Shown here: piece by piece, positions 46,120 through 58,143 of the stretch
Position numbering within the stretch: the first letter of the stretch is position 1
How the letters are laid out: every line of letters starts with the position of its first letter
Assembly: GCA_016630955.3 (NCBI GenBank)
Contig: CM049992.1
Span: 1,612,001-1,676,000, forward strand
Reading direction: 5' to 3'
From: Didymella arachidicola
Lineage: Eukaryota > Ascomycota > Dothideomycetes > Pleosporales > Didymellaceae
DNA length: 64,000 nucleotides
Notes under the pieces: generated by a model
Seen by the model: only the letters and a program-made list of their open reading frames with translations
What the model was told of the DNA's origin: nothing
Databases searched by the model: none
Made by a program: the position numbers and the translations under genes

Positions 46120-47492
46120 TCACAACCTCCCCCTCCCCCCCTCCGCAAGCACATCCTCCCTCCTCCTAACATCCACATCCCGCGGCCCCTCCCCCCTAAA
46201 CTTCGTCGTAACAACCCACTCCCTTACCCCCCTCCTCCCATGCCCCTGCGCCTCGACCTCCCTCCCCGGTTGATCCAGCACAAGCACCGCCGTATGCCTA
46301 TCCACGCCGCCAACGCCGTCCTGTGCTTTGTCGCCATACTCGCCCTTGCCCAGCACCACGGGGGATATACACGCTTCGGCGAAGCTGACCTCTGGCTTGC
46401 CGGCGTAAATGCGCGGTTTGTTGAGGAAGAGCAACAGTTTTTCGCGCTCGTGCTTGAGCTCGGCGAGGGAAGGTGTAGGCGATGACGGCCCGGTTACACT
46501 GGCGCTGAGATACGGGGCGAGGAGCAGCGTGAGGAAGAACTGCGGGGGGAAGAGGATGATGCGGTTTGCACGCGCGAGGTCGATCCACTTATTCGGCGGG
46601 AGGAAGCGCGCTGCCGTGTGCTCGATGCCGCCGTCGTGCGTTGGGTTTGGGATTACGAGTTCGTCTTCCTCTTCCACGCCAGCGCCGGGCGGCGTGCCTG
46701 CTGCTGCGGCTTTGTTGGTGGGCGAAGTGGAGTTTAAAGGCAGGAAGTAGATGTACATTTGCGTGGAGAAGCGCTTGGGCACGTTGGGCGGCGTGATCCA
46801 GCGCGTGAACGGGATCAGGGCGTCTGTGTCGGGCGCGGCGCCCCATTTGTCCAGCAGGTCGGTGAACTTGACCTTTCCCGAGTGCACCGCGCGGCGCGCT
46901 TGTTCACGCTCCTCGTCGCTGATTTCGGTGAAGAGCTTGCCGGTCGTCTTGCTTTTGGCCAGCAATATCCCGCATTCTTCGAATGTCTCACGGATTGCGG
47001 CGAGTCGGTATGCGGGGCCGTCTTGGTGCCGTCCTGGGTCGTTGATGTCGGGGATTGCGCCGTCGTGGGTTTTGGACAGTGCGCCGCCGGGGAAGACGTG
47101 TGCAGAGGCGAAGCTGGATGCTTTCTTGACGCGGTGAAGGAGGAGGATTTGGTTGGTAGGGGATATGAGAAGGACACTGTTGGAGGATCAGTTTCTGAGT
47201 GAAGGAGCGTAAGGAGCTTCTACCTTGAGCTGGGTCTGGGGATTGCAGGCTCTTTCACGGGTTTCTTCGAAAGTTGATGGTCTGCTGGAGACGACATATT
47301 GCGTTGAATTGCTGAATAACGAGGCAATGGAGGCCTTAGGTGCAAGGTAGCTCTCGACGCTGGGTTTAGTTCGGCGCGTAGATGGCTTCTGGATTGTGGA
47401 GTATGCAATCGACGTGAACCGTATGGCGAGCACGCTGCTCGAACTTCACGACTAGCCAGGAGCGGCCGAGAAGGTATAAGCGGCCTGAGCAT
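46120..47492 (-). CDS. NUDIX hydrolase (NUDT19-like), possibly mitochondrial
   Basis: Exons 47492-47224 and 47176-46120 give 441 aa. The NUDIX fold begins SVLLISPTNQILLLHRV, has FPGGAL, and the box ends RETFEECGI (residues 152-160), fitting REUxEExGU with metal-binding Glu156/157. A long insert between the GGAL and the box, and a large C-terminal extension, resemble the RP2p/NUDT19 group (acyl-CoA diphosphatases). The first 70 residues are rich in Arg, Ser and Leu without acids, as in a mitochondrial presequence. A second in-frame ATG at 47297 (MSSPADHQ) would give a protein without it. The intron is 47 nt. The C-terminal 30 or so residues are Arg/Gly-rich and may be poorly conserved. Confidence 0.88.
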
Positions 47493-47827
47493 GGTCAGCC
47501 ACACGGTTAATTGGCAACGCGCGTGTCATTGTATGGTGTTGTGTCTGGCGAAAACGCGGGGAGGATGCCGAGGTCCAATTCAAAAAGCGCGAGTGACATC
47601 ACCCACCCGAGTCGAAGCTTCATGCCATGTCCGCAAAATCGGCAGCATCACAGTCTATGGACACTGTTGGAGACGATATTGATAGTAATAGTGAACATGG
47701 TTCGTGGTATCATTGCTTTTGAGCCTATCTAGTCCTCCAAATATCCCATCAATCGTCATCACATGTGTAGAAATTCAAGCCGTACCCAACGCCTTTACAA
47801 TGCAAGTAGATCTCTTCAGATCCATGT
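47493..47827. other. Intergenic between NUDIX start and IMPDH 3' end
   Basis: About 335 nt. It holds the NUDIX promoter and the 3' end of the IMP dehydrogenase gene. No gene seen. Confidence 0.5.
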
Positions 47828-49763
47828 CTACGAGTAGAGCTTCTTGTCGAAGCTGTGCAGACCGTGAACGTTGCCCTCAGCCTGAGCACTGGCAGTGCGG
47901 AGCTCGAACCTGAGCTTGCCGCTATCGACAGCCTCGTGCATCTCGGTCAAGCTCTTGATACCAACATCCTGGAGCGAGTGCTGAACACCGGCCATGAGGT
48001 ATGGCACGAACTTGGTGATGGAACCACGGTCCTGAACGGATCCAGAAACACCCTGAGCAACCAGGACGCGGTCACCCTCAGAGAAGTAGCGGGCGGTACC
48101 AGCGTTGCTAGCCTTGGAGTCTGGGTTGCCGGCTCCTGCCTTCTTGTCCTCCATGGCGGCAATACTGCCCATACCACGGTAGGCCTTGACGAGCTGGCCG
48201 TCACGGCTGACAAAGTACTCACCAGGAGACTCGGTGGTACCCGCAAGGAGGCCGCCCATCATGACGGTAGAGGCACCCATGGCAAGACCCTTGACGATGT
48301 GACCAACGTTCTGGATACCACCATCGGCAATACAGGGGACGCCAAAGCGCTTGGCGAACTGTGTGACGTTGTAGACGGATGTGGCCTGGGGACGTCCGAC
48401 AGCCATAACCTCCTGGGTAATGCAAGCGCTACCGCTGCCCATACCAATACGGAGACCATCAGCACCAGCAGCGATGAGCGCGGCAGCCTGGTCGCGAGTA
48501 ACGACGTTTCCGCCAATCACATCGAGACCAGGGTACTTCTCCTTGATGTACTTGATCATCTCGACTTGGTACATGGAGTTACCCTGGCTGGAGTCGAGGA
48601 TGACAATATCAAGGCCAGCATCGACAAGCTTCTGGAGGCGAATCTTGTCTTCGGGCCTGGTGCCAATAGCAGCGGCAGCGATGAGCTGCTTGGAGTGGGG
48701 CAGCTTAGACGCAAGAGGGTAGTGCAGGTTCTTCATCAAGTCAGAGCGCGACAAGAGCGCAATGAGGTTGAAGTCCTTGTCGACAATGGGAAGCTTGCCC
48801 TTCTTCGACTTGTTCAGGATAGAGTTGGCCTCCTGGAGATCGATGCCGTGGGGACCGGTAACGAGGTCGGTGGACATGACAGCGGTGACGGGGTCGTTGA
48901 CGTTGTCGTGGAACTGGATGTCACGAGGGGTGATGATACCAATTAGCTTGGAGCGAAGCTTGCCGTCCTCTGCAAGTCATTGTTAGCGACTTTGCACGCT
49001 TTCATTTGAGGTGCAAATGAGTGAATTGGAACCAGGATCAGAAAAGTAATCATGGTCTCCACAGCACGGCGGAACCGTTGCGGATGAACGAAAGTTATAA
49101 ATGAAGTTGAAGCATCATAGAGACGGGTGTGAGGGAGGATTAGAGCTGCTTACCGGTGACAGGGAATCCGCCGAAACCCCACTTCTCCTTCAGAGCCTTG
49201 GCCTCTGCGACTGTGGTCTTGGGAGAGATGACGATGGGGTCGAGGATGAAGCCGTTCTCGAAACGCTTGACCTTGCGGACCATCTCGGCCTGGTCGTCCT
49301 GGGAGCAGTTGTGGTGAATCACACCCAGACCGCCAAGCAGCGCAATGTGGATAGCCATGTTGTGCTCGGTGACTGTGTCCATGGGCGACGAGACAAAGGG
49401 AGTCTTGAGGGTGATGCGCTTCGTGATGGGGGTATCGAGGGTGACCTCAGCGGCAGGGAAGCCTAGAGAGCATGTTAGAGTGCGTGTTGCATCGCATGTG
49501 CCTGGCGACCCTTTGCGCACACTTGATGGAAGTGCGGCGGTATATTGGAGTCGGGCTGGCTGCGAAAGCTACGCACCGATGTAGCCAGGGAGCATGAGGA
49601 AGTCATTGTACGTCAGACCACCGTTCTTCTTGGAATCGATGAGCGTCTTGACATCAATGCCGTCGCGCTCCTGGTACTCGTTCTGGAGCACCTCGAGGGC
49701 CTTGGTGTGGTCCAAGGCGTTGGCGGTGGTGTCGATCATAGCGTCGCCGTTCTCGATGGTCAT
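47828..49763 (-). CDS. IMP dehydrogenase
   Basis: Three exons, 49763-49577, 49462-49154 and 48969-47828, give 545 aa, the usual fungal length. The catalytic barrel starts with LTYNDFLMLPGYIG and SSPMDTVTEHNMA. The CBS pair (about 120-240) includes LIGIITPRDIQF and GKLPIVDKDFNLIALL. The catalytic loop GSGSACITQEVMAVGRPQ places the active Cys at about 348, and the flap has KAYRGMGSIAAM. It ends with a peroxisome-like KLYS rather than SKL. IMPDH oxidises IMP to XMP with NAD+, the first committed step of GTP synthesis, and is the target of mycophenolic acid. It is not next to mycophenolic acid genes, so it reads as the housekeeping copy. Introns of 114 and 184 nt are longer than most in the window. 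Confidence 0.97.
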
Positions 49764-50766
49764 TTTGGATATGGAAAAAGACTTCTCAGGAACAGAGAAG
49801 TACTTGCAGAGGTGACGTGAAGGGAAAGACCTCAGTGCGCGGATTTACGACTTTGGCCGGGAAAAAGTAACCTTTTCCCAAGAGCAGAAGCATTGCGGCG
49901 ACTCGAAAAGTTTTGTGGTGGCAGGCGGGAGTGCGCTAGCCGCATTCGTTGTGAGGGGAATCTTTTTTTGCCTTTCTGCCGGTCACGTTACATACCGCCC
50001 GTCCGTGTCATCGAGACGCGTCGTGGTGGTGTTGACATGGGTTCGAGATGACATTATCATAGTAGGAATTCGCTGCTCATGACCGTGCAGGGCAGCAAGA
50101 GGACATTGCGACTCTTGTTAGGTCGATGGCGGTCCAATATGGGGCGCCACGAGTCGCGCGCGCCTACTGTAGTGCGGTTGAAGACTCGAAGATGCAACCT
50201 CCAAGTCGAACGTGGGCGAGACAGCGGTGGCAGGGGGCTTGAATTCGAGTCAGGCCTGCTGTCAAGACTCGCATCGCATGCTGGCCACGTTCAGATCCTC
50301 CAAGGTCTGCGGTGATGCGACGGGACGGCAATCGATGATGTGGTGGCGCCGCGGCTCTACTGTCGTAGTCTGCCTGACCCTAGCAACGACAACACAGCAC
50401 GACAAACAAAACTAGCGCCCTCCGCCTGTGCGCGGCCCTCCAGTGCCAATGCCAGCGCCAACTCGGCTGTGACATGTTCCCTCCCCTCGCCCTCCCCACA
50501 TTCTACATTACCTTCTTTGGCTGCGGGAGTGAGCGCCAGGACGCTGGACGCCGGATTCTGGATTCTGCGACTCGCTGTGAGCGTCTCTTTGCCTTGTTCC
50601 TGGACGGCAGGCGCCTCCAGCCCAACCCGGCGTACTTGTAATAGTAGTAATACCGGCCTCGCCAACGGCCGCCCGACCTAATCCCCCCAACCGTTGCATG
50701 CATGTTGCGCGCCTAGGCACTCTGTCTCTGCGGTGATCAGGATCAAGACCAAGACCAAGACCAAGC
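49764..50766. other. Divergent promoter region of IMPDH and IQGAP
   Basis: About 1 kb between two genes that point away from each other. No gene seen. It ends with a short tandem repeat at the IQGAP start (listed). Confidence 0.55.
50743..50766 (+). repeat. Tandem hexamer (AAGACC/ACCAAG) before the IQGAP start
   Basis: About four copies of the hexamer, the last slightly changed, run directly into the ATG at 50767. It would lie in the 5' UTR. Confidence 0.6.
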
Positions 50767-53700
50767 ATGAGCTACAACTCGTACACGCCGCGATCGCGAC
50801 TGGGGCACCCGACCGCCTCGCCGTCCCCGCTCCGCCAGGCCTCGACGCTCTCCAACGGCTCCTCGACACGCTCGCACGACGCGCCGAGCCGGTCGAGCAC
50901 GCAGTCGAGCAGCGCCTCCAACGGCTTCGGCGCTGCGCTGGGCCACCGCCGCGGGCTGAGCGAGGCCACGGCGCTGTCGCAGCAGCCGCGCACCGAGAGC
51001 CACTACGGCAGCGCTGAAGCCTCCAGCGCCGGGGCAAATCCCTACGCAAGCCTGCGCAAAGCACTGCGGCCCCTCTCGCAGGCGCCCCAGAGCTCGCCGC
51101 CGCCCTCGCCCGAGAAGGAAAAGCGCCCCCTGACACCGACCGCAGGCGCCTCACGCTCCTTCTCCCACACGCGCTCGCAGAGCGTCGAGAACATCCGCTA
51201 CCAGCCCTTCGATGGCCCCGCCTCGCCCGCCTCGCCCACCTCGCCGCCGTCGAAGCCACGGCCCCTCTCAATCGCCATGTCCCGGGCAGACTCGATACGC
51301 GCCCCCGCCCGCGACCACTCGTCGCGGCCGCTCTCCACACATCTCGAGAAGCCCGTCCTCCAGAGCCTGCACAAGTCGGCGACGGGCCATCTGCGCACGC
51401 TCTCCAAGTTTGCAGACTCGGCCAGCGAAGATGACTTCAGCATCAAGTCGCCCGAGCAGGAGGTCGTTGGCTTGCACGGCCGCCGAAGGCTGCAGCGGAC
51501 CGACCAGGAGAGAGGGAAGAAGACACAGTCCTCGTGGGCCCGGAGCAACTGGATGGACCAGCAGCGCCAGTTCTTGCAGGCCTACGAGTACCTCTGTCAC
51601 ATTGGAGAGGCAAAGGAGTGGATGGAGGACATCATCGACTCGGAGCTGCCGCCTGCTGTCGAGCTGGAAGAAGCTCTGCGCAACGGTGTGACGTTGGCCG
51701 AGATTGTGCAAGCAATCAAGGGCCAGCCGCTGCGAATCTTCCGCGATCCCAAGCTGCAGTATCGGCATTCTAACAACTACGCCCACTTCTTCAACTTCCT
51801 CGCCGAAGTCGAGCTTCCGGATCTCTTCCAGTTCGAGCTCATCGATCTCTACGAAAAGAAGAATGTTCCCAAGGTCATCTACTGCATCCACGCCCTGTCA
51901 TGGCTGCTTTTCCGAAAGGGCATCGTCGACTTCCGCATCGGCAACTTGGTCGGTAAACTCCAATTCGAGGATCACGAGCTGGAAGCTACACAGAAAGGCC
52001 TCGACAAGTCCGGCGTCAGCATGCCCAACTTCTCCGGCATGTCTGCGAATTTCAACGTCGAACCCGAGCCGGAGCCGGAGCCCGTCGAGTCCGAGGATGA
52101 TCGAATTGATCGTGAGCTTGGCGAGAATCAGGCCATGATTCTGGATCTGCAGGCTCAGATGAGGGGTGCCTTGGTCCGTATGCGTCTGGGTGACATGATG
52201 CAAGAGCTGTGGGACCACGAACACCTCATTGCGGACCTGCAGTCCCGTATTCGCGGAGACTGGGCAAGACAGATTGCAACGTATCGACTCGATATGCGCC
52301 GCTTCGCAGTAACGCTGCAGAGTGCAGCCAGAGGCTACCTCGTCCGGTCAAGGAAACGCGGCGAGGAAGATTTTTGGCGGGACAACACCGCCCAAGTGTT
52401 GAAGGTCCAGAACCTTTTCCGCGGACGCAAGGCCAGGGCACAGGTCCAGTACACAAGATTAGAGCTTCAGCAACATGACCATGGGATACGGGAATTCCAG
52501 GCAGCCATCCGAGGAGCTCTAGAACGACTTCGCGTTGGCGATCGATATACCGAGACCCGGGACACCGAACCAGCTACCGTACATATCCAAGCGATGATTC
52601 GCGGAGCCCTTCTTCGACACCGCGTCGATCGCGAGTGGGCCGAGCTGCAAGCCAACGAGGCTCAGATTGCCAAGTTCCAAGCGGTATCTCGGGCAGCCCT
52701 TCTTCGACAAGAGTTGCGAACCGACCAGGAGAGCCTTCGGCAACATGAGAACGTAGTCACCCTCTTGCAGGCGGCTGCCCGTGGCATTCTCGCTAGGAAA
52801 CAGAATGCGGAGATGCAAGACCAACTGGTAAGCACGTCAGTCGATTGGTCCGCTGTTCAGTCCAAGATTCGCGGTGATGCTGCTCGAATCTCTTTCGGAC
52901 AATTGATGAGTGCGCTTTGTGCAGAAGAGCCTCAAATCACGGATCTGCAATCAAAGATTCGTGGAAACAACTACAGAGTTGCTTTTGGCCAGATGATGAG
53001 CGCGCTCTATGCAGAGGAACCGCAGGTCACCGACATCCAAGCCAAGATTCGGGGCAATGCCTCACGAATTGCCTTTGGTTTGACGATGAGCGCGTTGTAT
53101 GCAGAAGAGCCGCAAATCACCGACCTACAAGCAGTTGCAAGAGGCGGCCGTGTGCGATTTGAAACTGCACACACACTTGCGCAGTTGAGCGGACAAGAAG
53201 CTACCATACTTTCCTTGCAGGCTTACATGCGTGGTTTCCTTTCTCGACAAAGGCATTTCTCTGACCTCAAGGCTCTCCAGGCACAAACCCCAGCTTTTGT
53301 CGATCTGCAGTCGGCGAGTCGAGGCTTCGTCCAACGGCAGCGGACCTACGATATACTCTGCCAGCTGAATGCACAAGAGCCAGAAATCATGCAGCTCCAA
53401 GGAGATGTCCGTGGCATGCTGGTCCGCATGGACATTGGCATGCAGCTCGCGCAGCTTGAGGAGCACGAAGAGGCTGTTGCAGAGCTCCAGGCGCTGGCAC
53501 GAGGCATGATCATCCGCCACAAACATGCCGAGAAGCAGCAGTTCTATCGTGAGAATATGGAGAAAGTCATCAAACTACAAAGTTTTGTTCGCGGTCGTCA
53601 ACAGGGAGAGGCGTACAAGAGCTTGACAAGCGGCAAGAACCCACCTGTATCTACAGTGAAGAACTTTGTCCATCTGCTGAACGACAGCGACATTGATTTC

Positions 53701-56184
53701 GATGAGGAGATTGGTAAGTGACCACAATATCCATCATTTGCCGATGCGCTGACATGGTACTAGAATTTGAACGTCTGCGCAAGACCGTAGTCCAACACGT
53801 GCGACAGAACGAGCTTGCTGAGCAATATGTCGATCAGCTGGACATCAAGATCGCGTTGCTGGTCAAGAACAAGATCACTCTGGACGAAGTCGTCAAGCAC
53901 CAGAAGCACTTTGGTGGTCACGTTGGAACGCTCCTGAGTAGCAAAGACATTTCTTCAAAGGACCCCTTCGACCTCAAGGCGCTCAACAAGACTTCGCGCC
54001 GCAAGTTGGAGCAGTACCAAGAGCTCTTCTTTACCCTACAGACACAACCTCAGTATCTCGCACGTTTGTTCAGGCGGATTCGCGAGCAGCGTCTTGAAGA
54101 GAAGGATACTAAACGCATTGAGCAGTTGACAATGAGCTTGTTCGGATTGGCCCAAAAGCGAAGAGAAGAGTACTGGCTTCTTAAGCTTATGGCAAGGTCA
54201 CTAAGAGAAGAGGTCGATGGTTGTGCGAACCTGCAAGAATTCACCCGTGGCAATTTCTTCTGGACGAAGCTGTTTGGCAGCTTTGTTCGCTCGCCACGCG
54301 ACCGCAAGTTTTTGAAGGAGCTGTTGGGCACTGTTATTCGCGAGAACATTATCGACAACGAAGAGCTGGACCTTGAGAGTGATCCTATGCAGATCTACAA
54401 GTCTGCTATCAACAACGAGGAGCTTCGCACCGGCCAACGGAGTCGCCGAGATCCCAACGTCACCCGTGACATGGCACTCAAGGACCAGGAGACTCGAGCT
54501 ACGTTTATCCATAACCTGCAAGACCTCCGAGACGTTGCGGACCAATACTTCTCGATGCTTGAAGAGGTCCTTCATCGCATGCCGTATGGCGTTCGCTACA
54601 TCGTCCAGCAGATGTTTGAGGAGCTGCGCCAGAAGTTCCCGTACGAGCCGCAAGAACAGCTGCTCCAGGTTGCAGGACAATGGCTCTGGCGATCATACAT
54701 CCAGCCCGCGCTCGCTCAGCCTCAGCACTGGGGAGTCGTGGACCGCGGCTTGTCCAATGTCATGGGTCGCAATCTCAACGCTGTCAACAAGGTGCTTGGG
54801 CAAATAGCCGCGGGAAGGCTGTTCGGCGGCGAGGATCTCTACCTGCAACCGCTCAACAGCTACGTCACCGAAGCGATCGACCGTCTGCAGGATATCTGGG
54901 TCAACGTGATCGATGTCCGCGACGCTGAGACTTACTTTGAGATTGACGAGTTCAACGATCTCTTCGCTCGGACCAAGCCAACACTGTACATCAAGCTTGC
55001 AGATGTCTTCGCGATTCACAATCTTGTCATTGACGACCTTCCAACCCTGTGTCCATCTCAAGACGACCCTCTGCGCGAGGTAGTACGCGAGCTTGGAAGC
55101 GCAAAGAACAACGAGAACGAGCTGTTGCATGTCAGCTCGACCGAAATCACCTTGACCCTCAATCCCAAGTTCCACGAACAAGAAGGTAAGTAACGCCGCT
55201 CAGCTACGCCGGACAAGTCTAACAATAACAGATCCCGACGCACACCTCAAATCACTGTTCATGGAAACAAAGCGCTATGCACTATACATCATCCGCGTCC
55301 AGACTGGCGCCAATCTTACAGAGATCCTTTGCAAGCCTGTCACACCCCAGGACGAAGACCGGTGGGAAGCTCTCGTCCGCGAAGAACTCGCGGCACAAAG
55401 GAAAGACCGCAATCGCAAGCACAGCGCGGTTCGATCATCAGCGGCCTCCACTTACACGACGGATATGGGCTCCAACTCAGTCTTGGAGCTCGATTACCCC
55501 ACTTTGAAGCAATACTGTCTGGAAAACATGGTCCAACTCCAACGCGCTGGCCGCATCTCACCTCACAACAACTACCAGGACCTGCTCAACGCCATCGCCG
55601 TCGACATCCGCACCAAGCACCGGCGCCGCATGGAGCGGGCGCGCGAAATGGAGGGCGTGCGCACGACGCTGGCTGCGCTCGACGAAAAAGCACACTTCCT
55701 CGAGCAGCAACTCAAGTCATACAACGACTATATCGAGCAGGCCATGGTGACATTGCAGTCCAAAAAGGGCAAGAAGAAATTCCTTCTCCCCTTCACCCGG
55801 CAGTACAACCACATGCGCGAGCTCAAGTCCACAGGACGGGCCTACCGCTTCGGGTCCTTCAAGTACTCGGCGCGCAACCTTGCGCAAAAGGGCATCCTGG
55901 TGTCCTGGAATGGCTACGCAGAGAGCGCATGGGACCGACTCGAACTCACCATCTCATCGAACCAGACGGGTATCTTTGAAATCCAGGGTTCGCAGGGCAG
56001 CATGATGATTCCCGGCGCGTTTGCAGAGGTCCCGCTCGATGGGCTGCTGCAGGCGCAGTTTGACAACCATCAGTTCATGAACCTGTTCGGCGAGGGCAGG
56101 GATGGGAGTGGTAATGGCGCCGTCAGAGTCAACGTTAATCTGTTCTTGCATTTGATTTTCAAGAAGTTCTACCGCGACGAGTAG
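50767..56184 (+). CDS. iqg1: IQGAP-family scaffold (Rng2/Iqg1-like)
   Basis: Exons 50767-53713, 53764-55185 and 55232-56184 give 1773 aa. The order is a disordered Ser/Pro-rich N-terminus (1-255), a calponin-homology domain (about 270-385, with VPKVIYCIHALSWLL), many IQ motifs (about 455-950, pattern LQxxxRGxxxR), a Ras-GAP-like domain (about 1000-1450, with LFRRIREQRLEEKDT and QWLWRSYIQPALAQP) and a RasGAP C-terminal domain (about 1530-1770). In fungi this protein binds actin, myosin light chain/calmodulin and Rho-type GTPases and organises the contractile ring. The GAP-like domain of IQGAPs is normally inactive. Three neighbouring IQ units are near copies of each other (52861-53130). Introns are 50 and 46 nt. 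Confidence 0.96.
52861..53130 (+). repeat. Three 90-bp tandem units inside IQGAP
   Basis: Units start at 52861, 52951 and 53041. Each encodes 30 residues: K-I-R-G near the start, FG then MSAL in the middle, AEEPQ and T-D-L/I-Q at the end. Confidence 0.85.
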
Positions 56185-56916
56185 CGTCGGTTCGGTCAGG
56201 GCTTCGCTGGGGTTCAGGGTGCCATAAGTACATGGGATGGAGCTCGAGGATGGGATACCGTTGTTTTATGTCTGCATGGCTGGATGGGTGTTTGGAGCAT
56301 ATTGAGGGTGGTGGTAATGACGAATCGATGAGATCATGCCTCTTTACATTTGGCATCTGCAATCATACGTGCTCTTGATCCACCACTCCACCACTGTGGA
56401 TCCGCTTTTCAGCTTGGGGTGTTCGAGTTCGCGCGTTCCAGATTCGGTACGAATCGCGGCTTTCCCCAGCTCGTGTTGCCGGATTGAGGTCTGACAGCAC
56501 CCCAACCCAACAATTTCCCGCCGTACATGGCGCAAGAACATCCTGGGAGTCTAAAACCTCTCATCGCCCACCCCTGCCAGTCGCCCAGACAAGCATTGCG
56601 ACGCAGCGATCAAGCTTCGTAAGCCCTGCGCCCAATGCAGTCTGGTTGTGATGGGTGACGAGGCCCGGCTTCGTCACCCTGTCAGGATAAGGCCAGCCGC
56701 GGATTCTTTTGAAGCGTGTACGCGCCTTCTCGTCACGACGACTCGACCGCCTCTCCTGACTCCTCCCTTCTCAATTCCTGCAACGGCTAGAGCTTTGTTC
56801 GCCCCGCAAGCTCCTCTGCCACTGCTCTCCTGTAGTCCGGGGCGCGGCACAACCGCCGTCGCCCTCTCTCCCACGTCACACATCGCCATCAACACCACCG
56901 ATGCGCACAGGCCACA
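56185..56916. other. Intergenic between IQGAP and LicD-type gene
   Basis: About 730 nt, same-direction genes. No gene seen. The right part is CT/CA-rich, as expected of the next gene's leader. Confidence 0.5.
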
Positions 56917-58143
56917 ATGAAGCCCTCTCTCTCGCTCCCCGTCGAGCTCCTCCTCCTCTCCTCCAGCATCCTCGCCGCCCCGCTCGTCCCCCGCGCCGCC
57001 TCGTTCCCGCACCTCACCGGCCTGACATCCAACACAAAAGACCTCTCCACAACAGACTCCCGCTTCCCCACCAAATACTTCCACGAGTCAATCTACCACC
57101 CGCACTATGACGGGCGCTTCGCAGCCAGCGTCCTGCCGCCCGAGACTCAGCAGTTCCACATCCGGCTCCTGCTGCGCAGCTACACGCTTGCGATGCAGCG
57201 CGCGCGCGTCAGGACGTGGGTCATGCACGGCAGCTTGCTGGGCTGGTGGTGGAGTCGGGGCGTGTTTCCGTGGGATAGCGATTTGGATTTTTGCGTGGAA
57301 GAGGGCGGGATGAGGGAGTTGGGGGGGTGGTGGAATATGACGGTGCATGAGTTTAGTGCTGGGGATTTGGGGATTGATGTGCAAGGGGATGCGGAAAGCG
57401 ATGGGGTAGCGATGGGCCATCGTGTATGGGATAGCAGGGCGAGGGAGGTAGGCGGCGAGCATGAAGACGGAATGGAGAAGATACGGCAGCCGTCGCACCT
57501 GAAGGCCGGGACGTGGGATGCGGTGCTGGATAAGGGGAAAAAGTACCTTCTCGAAGTGAACCCACACTTCCTCGACTCCTCAACAAGCGACACCCGCAAC
57601 AAAATCGACGCGCGATGGATCGACACATCAACCGGCCTATTCATCGACATCACAACCGTACACCCCGTCCCCTCCGATTCCTCAACAGCCACCGGCCGCG
57701 CCGCGCACAAATTCCTCCTCCAGACCAACACGCACAACCGCTACCCACACGATCCAGAGGAAATGTACACCAAAGACACACACCTATACACTACAGCAGC
57801 CCTGTTCCCACTCCGCGAGTCCACGCTCGAAGGCACCCCCGTTCTAGTACCATACGCGTACGAGCAGCTGCTCGTTGAAGAGTACGGTCCGCAGGCCCTC
57901 ACGGAGACATGGTTCAATAGCTACAAATTCGACGCAGAGACGAAAGAGTGGGTCGTTGCTCCGGCGCCGGATACGGGTAAGGGACGAGGGGGTGCGTTCA
58001 AGCAAGGAGGGAAAAGGTCAAAGTGGAAGCCTGTGGGTGATGAGGAGAGGAGTCGTGTGGATAATATGGGTGAGGGGGTGTATACGCCAAAGCCGGGGAG
58101 TGAGGGTGATGTGCATGTTGTACGTGGAGGAGGTAAGGCGTGA
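56917..58143 (+). CDS. LicD/Mnn4-type phosphotransfer protein, secretory pathway
   Basis: Single exon, 408 aa. A hydrophobic N-terminus (MKPSLSLPVELLLLSSSILA) directs it to the secretory pathway. The LicD core shows WVMHGSLLGWWWSRGVFPWDSDLDFCV, with the paired aspartates of the nucleotidyltransferase-like fold. Later WIDTSTGLFIDITTVHP and a conserved RYPHDPEEMY-type segment follow, with PYAYEQLLVEEYG near the end. Fungal members are related to Mnn4, needed for mannosylphosphate on glycoproteins; whether it is the enzyme or a regulator is unsettled in the family. The C-terminal 60 residues are Gly/Lys-rich and look variable. It likely works in the Golgi lumen. Confidence 0.88.
   Translation: MKPSLSLPVELLLLSSSILAAPLVPRAASFPHLTGLTSNTKDLSTTDSRFPTKYFHESIYHPHYDGRFAASVLPPETQQFHIRLLLRSYTLAMQRARVRTWVMHGSLLGWWWSRGVFPWDSDLDFCVEEGGMRELGGWWNMTVHEFSAGDLGIDVQGDAESDGVAMGHRVWDSRAREVGGEHEDGMEKIRQPSHLKAGTWDAVLDKGKKYLLEVNPHFLDSSTSDTRNKIDARWIDTSTGLFIDITTVHPVPSDSSTATGRAAHKFLLQTNTHNRYPHDPEEMYTKDTHLYTTAALFPLRESTLEGTPVLVPYAYEQLLVEEYGPQALTETWFNSYKFDAETKEWVVAPAPDTGKGRGGAFKQGGKRSKWKPVGDEERSRVDNMGEGVYTPKPGSEGDVHVVRGGGKA

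Noticed and set aside
47855..48946. Long plus-strand open frame (363 codons) opposite IMP dehydrogenase
   Set aside because: It mirrors the strongly biased codons of the IMPDH exon on the other strand, and its translation shows no motif.
47828..49763. Idea that this IMPDH is a mycophenolic-acid resistance copy
   Set aside because: The catalytic loop looks like ordinary filamentous-fungus IMPDH, and no polyketide or other mycophenolate gene is in the window.
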